Of a stretch of 64,000 bases of DNA, positions 54,301-63,300 are shown piece after piece (position 1 is the stretch's first letter; the number at the start of each line of letters is the position of its first letter). The position numbers and the translations under genes are program-made. The notes under the pieces are model-generated. The model saw nothing but the letters and a program-made list of their open reading frames with translations, was not told the DNA's origin and did no database searches. Source of the DNA: Ostrinia nubilalis (lineage: Eukaryota; Arthropoda; Insecta; Lepidoptera; Crambidae); assembly GCF_963855985.1 (NCBI RefSeq), contig NC_087106.1, forward strand, positions 9,097,001-9,161,000, written 5' to 3'.

Positions 54301-57300
54301 TCATGATGACTCCGAGTTTGTTTGTGAACACGAAGTTGTTTCTGTCTTTTAATGTAACAGAAACGAAGTCGGACTCATCATGATGACTCCGAGTTTGTTT
54401 GTGAACACGAAGTTGTTTCTGTCTTTTAATGTAACAGAAACGAAGTCGGACTCATCATGATGACTCCGAGTTTGTTTGTGAACACGAAGTTGTTGCTGTC
54501 TCTTAATGTAACAGAAACGAACTCGGAGTCATCATGATGTCTCCGAGTTCGTTTGTGAACACGAAGTTGTTTCTGTCTTTTAATGTAACAGAAACGAAAT
54601 CGGACTCATCATGATGACTCCGAGTATGTTTGTGAACACGAAGTTGTTTCTGTCTTTTAATGTAACAGATACGAAGTCGGACTCATCATGATGACTCCGA
54701 GAGTTCGTTTGTGAACACGAAGTAGTTTCTGTCTTTTAAATTTTAATGTAACATATACGAAGTCGGACTCATCGTGATTCCGAGTTCGTTTGTGAACACG
54801 AAGTTGTTTCTGTCTTTTAAATTTTAATATAACAGATACGAAGTCGGACTCATCATGATTCCGAGTTTGTTTGTGAACACGAAGTTGTTTCTGTCTTTTA
54901 AATTTTAATGGAACAGATACGAAGTCGGACTCATCATGATTCCGAGTTCGTTTGTGAACACGAAGTTGTTTCTGTCTTTTAAATTTTAATATAACAGATA
55001 CGAAGTCGGACTCATCATGATTCCGAGTTTGTTTGTGAACACGAAGTTGTTTCTGTCTTTTAAATTTTAATGGAACAGATACGAAGTCGGACTCATCATG
55101 ATGACTCCGACTTCGATTGTGAACACGAAGTTGTTTCTGTCTTAAATTGTAATGTAACAGAAACGAACTCGGACTCATCATGAAGACTTCAGTTCGTTTG
55201 TGAACAAGAAGCTGTTTCTATCTTTTCTGTTCATTTTTACGCAGTTGGGTTTCTCGTTTTTTCAATAATATTTTTATCAAACAAGGTTGATAAGATTGAG
55301 TCTTCATGATACTCGGTTCGTTCGTATACAGCTGTTTCGTAACGATAAAAACGACGTTAATCTGAAGTAAGAAAACTTTATCAGAATATTTCATCACAGT
55401 AGCATCAGAGTAACCTACATTCAAAGTAGGTAGGTATTGGAAATGTTACTTTACGGCTTTTGTGATAAGTTCTTAGATTATTTATGGAGAGACGAGAATC
55501 CGTATACCTACTATCGTTCGTTTTACAAAGTTTGTTAACGTTACTCAATGCCTTATAATTTAATGAATTAACAAAGCAAATTAAAGTTACCCAGGTAGGA
55601 ATGTAGGATACAGTTTGCAACTTTGTACTACATTATTAAAAGAAACTTGTCTTCAAGTTAACGGAACCTAAGTCGAAAATTTCATACTCATTACTTTTCA
55701 TGAACACGATGCAATAAACAACGATCTTTTAAAATAGGTAATAGCTAACTGATAATTTGGACCTTCATTATTCTTTACGGAACCCTTTCTTTGCATCTTT
55801 GAAGCCCGTTTGACCACAGAACCACAAACACAACTTTTCTGAAGAATGAAAATTCCCACTCTGTTAGGTCACTTCAAGGGAGGTTGCCATTTTTTTTTGT
55901 CGCGGAGGAAATGCTTTGCACACCGTCACCACTCTGCCGGGGGACAGGGTGTGTGGGACTCCCGGCGCCCTGAAAAGGGCGCTGCTCCGTCCTGAAAATG
56001 ACGGGGTACCTATACCCACTAAAACCTCCGCGGCGTTCCGTCATCGCCCGAGTGGGGGTGTCGTAGCCTTAGACTTCCGCGACACAAGGGAGGTCGCCAA
56101 CCCTAGCCCTGGCTAGAGATGGGTTTCCACCCGGGTAAAAACCCACATGAGGGTAAAAACCCAATAAAAACCCGTTTCATTCCACCCGTGGGTATTTACA
56201 CCGGGTGAAAACAAATAATTTTATAATTATCACAATTGGTATCTTTTCTTTATTTTTATTGAATTTTTATCATTTAAGTTTATTGATTAATAAGTAATAA
56301 GTCAAATTTAACACTAATATGCATTTATATCGTGGCCAAATCGTAAAATTGATCACGTTATGATGATGTGACCAATTATTTTATAAAATGGTGTTATTTC
56401 AAGAATCGTTGAACCGATTTAGTAGGAATACAATAATTTGTGATCATGGCAAGGACATGGAGGGGGGGGGGGGGGGGGGGAGGATGCCAAAGATGCCAAA
56501 CTCTCTCTTTGATGACATTACGGTATAAAGTTACGAATAACAACACCAACTACAAAGTACTTCTGCTTAAAAACTTGAAATCGAACCGCCCTTCCGCCAC
56601 TGTAACGCATTATAACGTTTTTCAAGACCTCCTCTCCCCCCAGATTGCATTACGTAACACTAGAACGCCCCCTTAGCAACAAATACCACTTCTCACTTTA
56701 AAAAAACGCTATTTTTGTTTTCACCCACCAGAATGGGTGATAATGGGTAAAAACCGGGTTTTTACCCAAATCACCCAGTTTTAACCCAATCGGGTGAAAT
56801 GGGTTTTTACCCACTACCCATCTCTAGCCCTGGCTAACCTTATTATCAACATCACGTGCAAGTAGAGCTCAATCAGTCCAATACGAATCCTATCTTATCT
56901 GGGCCGTAAGCGGAGTACTTTCACAAATAAATACCACGACCGCGAACGAATATTATCGTATTATTCATCAAAATTAACGGCTTACGACGACTGAAGTTTA
57001 GAATTTCAAACTCACTAACCCGGAAAATTGGATGAAAATATTGAACAGCGATTGTCTTTTCTTCAACGTTTAAAATTTCATGCTTTGGTAGACAAGTTTT
57101 ATGTTGACCTCGTAAAGAAGATAAAGTAAGTAGTAGGTACCTACCTAACCTAGGCCCAGATAAAATCTAACAAGTTCTGGGTCTAAGTAGGTACTATATC
57201 AGAAATGTCCATTTTATAGGTGAAGAAGATGCTCACCACAAAATTTTACAGGAAATGTGTCAACGGGCGAGTCAAAAATAAACACAGCTCGTTTATTGAA

Positions 57301-60300
57301 GGAAGTCCCGACCAGGCGAACTAAAAGTAGCTGAAAGTGGCAGCGACGACTAAAGAGTTGGAACTCTTATGCTACGATTTCGAAATTGCAGTTTGGTGGT
57401 CTTAAAGCTAAGCAATCTCTTCCACCTAACTCACTGACAGCCTAGTAACAGTGCAGTGGTTCGACTTACACGTAGCGAAATTCAAAAGTTCTAATTCCCC
57501 TTCGAAGTAAATTCATAATCACTACTAGGTACTACCTATAATAATTTAAATGCAATCGCATAGATGGAATATTGTAGAAGTGTAGTAGAAGCAAACCAAT
57601 ATTTATATTGCAATACTTACTTACCTATTCACGCGCAAGGATGCGTAATTTATTTGGGACACCCGTTCTTCGTCGAATTTCGGCTGATTGGCACAAATGC
57701 AGTTATTATAACGAAATAAAAGCTAAAAAGAGAGTTGGTAGGTAGGTACGTTGCATAATGCACCCTATTGACCTTACTAAATGCAAATTAAGTTTACATA
57801 AGTAGGTTGCTAACAATCGAATTTGATAGCAATGGTGGCAAAGTCAAGGTGGGAACGACGCCAGTGGTGACGACTGGGAATAACTGGGGCTAAATGATTA
57901 ATAGTGTAGTTTAAATAATCTCCTCTACTACATTTATGTATTATAATAATGATATTTAATAGCTTAATGTTACTTAAATTTTATTATTACTTACTATTAG
58001 CATTAGGCTTTGCTTTGATGAGATTTGGGAACTTTACTTAATTAAAGCTTAGGTCAGGTCAGATCTCAGATTAATGATGCATTTAACCCAAGACAAGAGT
58101 TTTGTAACTTGCGTGGCTGTTCATTATTTATTTATTAACTCTAAAATGCTAATCTTACACGTTAGTAGACATGCCATAATATTCTTAAGCCGTTACGTCA
58201 AGAACAAACTCACTCTCACCTTTAACTTTGGGAAGGTTAGGTAGCTAGGTACGGTTGCGATCGATAGCGACCTAGTCATACATGATGACAAATCTTTACA
58301 GTTATTGGTATAACCGCTTAGGCCTTATTTAAATATATTTTAATATATTTAGAATGTCTTTTGTCTACCTGTCTAATACAAACAACGTGTATTATTCTCT
58401 AGATGGGTACGTACTATCCTGTTGTTATTATCCTCAACGTTTTTCGTCTTTGTTTCAGTGTATTACTGGTAGAAATTACCTATTTTAACAGCGTTCGATA
58501 CGTCTTTGATTTGTATATTTTAAGTTTTAAGTTTCAAAGGTCACATTATATTATTTAAAAATAAAATAAGGTAGTTTGTGTTGCGCGTGTGTTTTGTCTT
58601 GTCGACCTACCCTACTCGACTTAATTGCTTTTACGAGGTAGATTTGAGTAATTAGTCAAATCAATCAAGTGAATCACATACAAATAGTACGAAATATTAC
58701 CATAAACCTTATGGTAAATAGTGGTAATACTTAATCCCCTATTCTTTACTTTCTAGTACTGCTATATGTATAGTAACCTACAGCAAACCAGCCAAATGAG
58801 TAACTTAAACCTTTACCTGATAGTGGCAGAATTGTTGCTACCATATCTTGAACCTTATTGAGAAAACATAAGGTTCAAAACTAATGAAAAATATTTTTCT
58901 CTATACCAGTTAAAGGGTTAATGTTTATTTGTATTTACTCTGGTTAGGGCATTAATTTGGTATTTTTACATAAAACAATTTATTATATTTTTATCATAAT
59001 TTATTGCATAATCATAAATCCCACCAAAAAACAATCAACAAATTTTACAATGAACAGTGAAAGCAGGTCATTTCAATGCAATTTATGACTTACTTATTAA
59101 TTTAAAGATACTTAATTAATAGATCATAGTTAATTTTATACCTCAAATAAGTTTTTTTGCTATATTATGGTGTTATAATATTATATAAGAATCTTTTTGT
59201 GCCCACCATAATAATATATCAAATTCGTATAAATATAAAATATATTGTCCATTTCTGTGCTTTTAAACTTTCATACTTCAAAGTTCTAATAATAATGTAA
59301 CACCATAATCAGTTGAGTATCCAAAATAAAAACGAGAAAAAAAAACCTAACTAAAGATGATTGAAAAATATTGTCTTTCTTCATCAGTCCAATCAGAAAA
59401 ACTCTTCTTTTTTGATATGCTACTTATTAATATTCATTTCAGAGTATTTTCCCAATCATCAACTAGTTTTTTATGGAAAGCAGGATTTCTTTTTAAAAAG
59501 TTACTTAATATAATGTATTATTACTCTTTACATTTTAATTTCTTTATGTAATATGATAAGACATTGTCTTTACAATATTTTAGGAGATTTTAAATAACTT
59601 AGTTCCATTTTTTTATTATTATAGAAACTCAGGAAAACCTCAACATATTTTAAACATGAGACAAGAGAGCTCAATTCAATAAACATCACAAAATCTTTTT
59701 TTTTTCGTTTTTGTTTGTCATAAAATCTTTACACATATGAACACTTACAACAATTTAGAATATACTTTTAATTATTTATTTATACACCTAATGACCACAT
59801 TATTCCTTGGATCATATAATTAATGCCCAATTTATTTAATGACTGTTCAATGCAAATAACTGATTTAACCTCATGACTATATAAGTATGAAAAATAGATG
59901 GAATGTCAATTTAATATTGCATTTATGGACTTTAATGAGATAAAAGACTAAACTACAAAACCCGTTATATAAATACTCACTAAGAACAAGAATATGTATT
60001 GACACATGAAAACAGCTAAAAAAAGATACACCAAATATAATATTCATATCAATGACATTATGAGATTCGATGCATTTTCACAACATCAATTGATTGTAAC
60101 ATTTATGATTCTATCACATAAACAACATGCAATCAGAGTGGTACCGTCTATGCAAGGACAATAAGACACTTTTCTACCAACACAAGAAAGGATGGTTATG
60201 TTGTGCAGAAGAAACCACCTTGGAAGAACTATAGAACCTCATCCCTGATGGTTGGGTTGACATTTGGAAGAACATAGTATCGTGTGGTTGTTGAATGGGT

Positions 60301-63300
60301 CTTACGCTTATTTACTTAACACTGGTCTTAAAATTTAGTGCAAGGAACAGACAAAAATATAAATTAAGTACAATACTCTACCTATCACATAATAAAATAT
60401 TTGAACAATAGAAAAATAAGATATTTAAGAGACCCTTTTATTACAAAATATATCAGGCGGTTGAAGACCAAATTTATGTTAACTATTTAAATAAGAAGTG
60501 CAGAATTTTGTAAGATAATGTTATTTTAAGACTAAAAGAAACACTATCATTATCATTAAATAAATAACGAATTTGGGGTCTTATAAGTATTCTCCCCCCT
60601 ACTACACAATGTGACCTCACCAGTAGTTACTTTAACAGAGCCCTCAGCCTCACAAAATTTTAACATTCCTGAACGAAATCTCCCCATTGATTAAAAAACT
60701 TACAAAATGCATTAAAATTACTTGTTTTAAAAATATACAGTGAAGCTATAGAATGTTTGTTTGTATACTACTTAAATTTATCTATGGTCTACTATCACAT
60801 TTGGTATAGTGCGGGGCTAGAATGCAATCGACGATGGAGGCATGGAACATTCCCCGACCGTTACACGGTATGATGCAAGTTCACTAATGCCATGGTAATG
60901 TACAAACGCTGCCACAATGACCAGCACGTGGAATATTTGGTGTGACTGGAACCAGATGTCACATTTGCCAGGGAACCACCTTTCAGGCACACGCAAAGCA
61001 TAAAACATAGCACCCAAAATGTACAATAGGCCCATAAGAACTAACCAACCAAGTGAAGCCTTGCTGACTTGACTGAACCATCCCTCGGTGATTCCGTAAT
61101 GTATTGCAGGAACAATTCCAGACAAACCAAAACCCATGAATACTCCCGCTCGGAGAGGTCGCAGTCGAGGTTCAGAAAACCTGTCCCAAAGGGACACAAT
61201 TATAGACAAAATTCCTAAAACAACCACTACAGATAAATATATGATTTTAGGTCTGTAATGGCAGTAGAAACTGTAGTACAACCATGGCACAAATGAACCC
61301 ATGATCAGCAGGGCAATGCCACAGTAATCTAATTTTGAAAATAATTTTCCGACCATCTCCGAATGGCAGTACAGGGTATGGTAAGCAAAAGAAAATCCGA
61401 GGCAAACGATGGCGCCAATAAAGAACACTCCAAAGATCATTTTCTCCTGCATTTGAATCTCAATGGCTGGGCGAGACAAGAAGTAAATAGCGACGCCGAT
61501 GAACGCAACGCAGCCAAGGAGATGGGTCCAAATGTTTCCAGTTTCAGTGTGGATACGGAAGATAGAGGCGAAGCATGCGCTGAAAGACGGGAGAGGAGGT
61601 CGGTGACCTTTGTGTAGGTAGTCGTTGTCCTGCAGCCAGCGCGGCAGGTGACGGAAGTGGCAGACGTTCCACGACGCCTCCCACACCTTGCGGACGAACT
61701 CCTCGGCTTGCTCAGCAGCGTTGTGTGCGAGCGCCCCGAGATCGATTTCGTCCGAGAGCACGCCAGCCTTCAACACCTCCGCCATCTCCGCGTCGAGTAG
61801 ATGCTGATCTTCGGGCGTGGACGGCAACGGACATCCTTCCTCTTCCTCCGCCAGCACTTCGTCGAGCTCGTCCATCTGGGAAGCCAGACTCTCCGCTTCG
61901 GGATCCCATCCTTGGCGTCGGCGGAGCCCGTCCGAAGACACGCTCCGCGATCCCGTGTCGGAGTCCATTTCCCACATCTTGGGACCGTCAAAACTCACGC
62001 GACACGAACCCAGACACCATTTACGATCAACACGGTCCTTAGCGGTACACGAACAGTTACTCCGAGAATCCAGTTACGTCACGGAAACAACGACATACGC
62101 AATTAATTTTTATTTAACGCTCTAACTTTGCGATTGGCGTTACGTGAAAAATAAACATGAACACTGTATGAACGAACCACGAGAATTTAAACAAGTCCTT
62201 TCTAATGTGGAAAATTCACGATGCAATGAACAATCAATTACGAACAGCTGCAAAGAACTGTCATGCGTCCACCATTCAACACATTTCGATTGTCTCTGTC
62301 TCTGTCTTCGTTCGTTTCGCTCCGCTCGGTTTTCAATTCGTGTCACGTCACTACTTAGTATCTAGTGATGTGGTAAGGTAATATTGTTGTCGTACATCTC
62401 GATTATGATTTAAATTTTAAAATGGTTAGCAAACACCCAAAACAAAAACCAACATTTACGTTCCGATCGAATTAAATAATCCATCCTAGACTGCATCTTA
62501 CTTAATACCAGGTACGATTGCGGTCAAATATCCGCCTTGTACTGCATGAAAATAAATTTGAGAACCTCCTTCTTTTGTTAAATTCAGTTCAAAAGCAAAA
62601 GCGTACCATCTAAGAAACTTCAAACAAAATTAATTGTTTCTATGAAATTCCATTGATGTAATATTTGAATACAGAACATAAACAATACATTACTTCAGAC
62701 AACCGATATGTCGGAAACTTACAGAGCCCCGATTACGGTAATTTTTAACGTCTCCAATCCAGACGCGCTTCACAGTGCTTACTATCAGGCATCACGTCTG
62801 TATAATGGGCTCCCGATGGAACTGAAGACCATTAACAAATTATCGGTTTTTAAAAGAAAATTAAAATCATTTCTATTGAGAAAGTGTTATTACTCTGTCG
62901 CGGAATATATTAATGATAAGTATAATATTTAATGGCTGGACATATTTTTGACTAATTGCAATTTAAAAAATTATGACATTTTTATCGTATATTAATTGAA
63001 TTATTTTTATTTATTTTTTATTTTTATTATGATTATTTAAAATGACATGTTAGTTAATTGAAATGTAATGTATTTTTGTAACTTGTTCAACGCAATATGT
63101 ATTTTGCTATGAATAAATATTTTGAATTTGAATTTGAATTCCAATTCATTCACGTTTCATCACCAGATGATGCACAATTCGGTATTACGGTAAAGTTCAG
63201 ACGCGTATTCTTTTAAAAGCGATTTTTACAGGTTTAGAAAAATATTAAATCGTTATGTATCTAAAGCATTAAGTTTATAAGGATTATTTCACTGTTTTGT

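Noticed and set aside
54657..55181. 174-codon minus-strand ORF with regular protein repeats
   Set aside because: It is the translation of the 80-82-bp satellite; frame and length follow the repeat and no start or splice context is convincing.
61978..61998. Seven-codon N-terminal extension of AdipoR (SFDGPK)
   Set aside because: It would start at GTG; the first in-frame ATG is at 61977 and fits a normal start.
61363..62125. Plus-strand and other-frame ORFs over AdipoR
   Set aside because: They are shadows of the GC-rich AdipoR coding strand; none has a recognisable domain.
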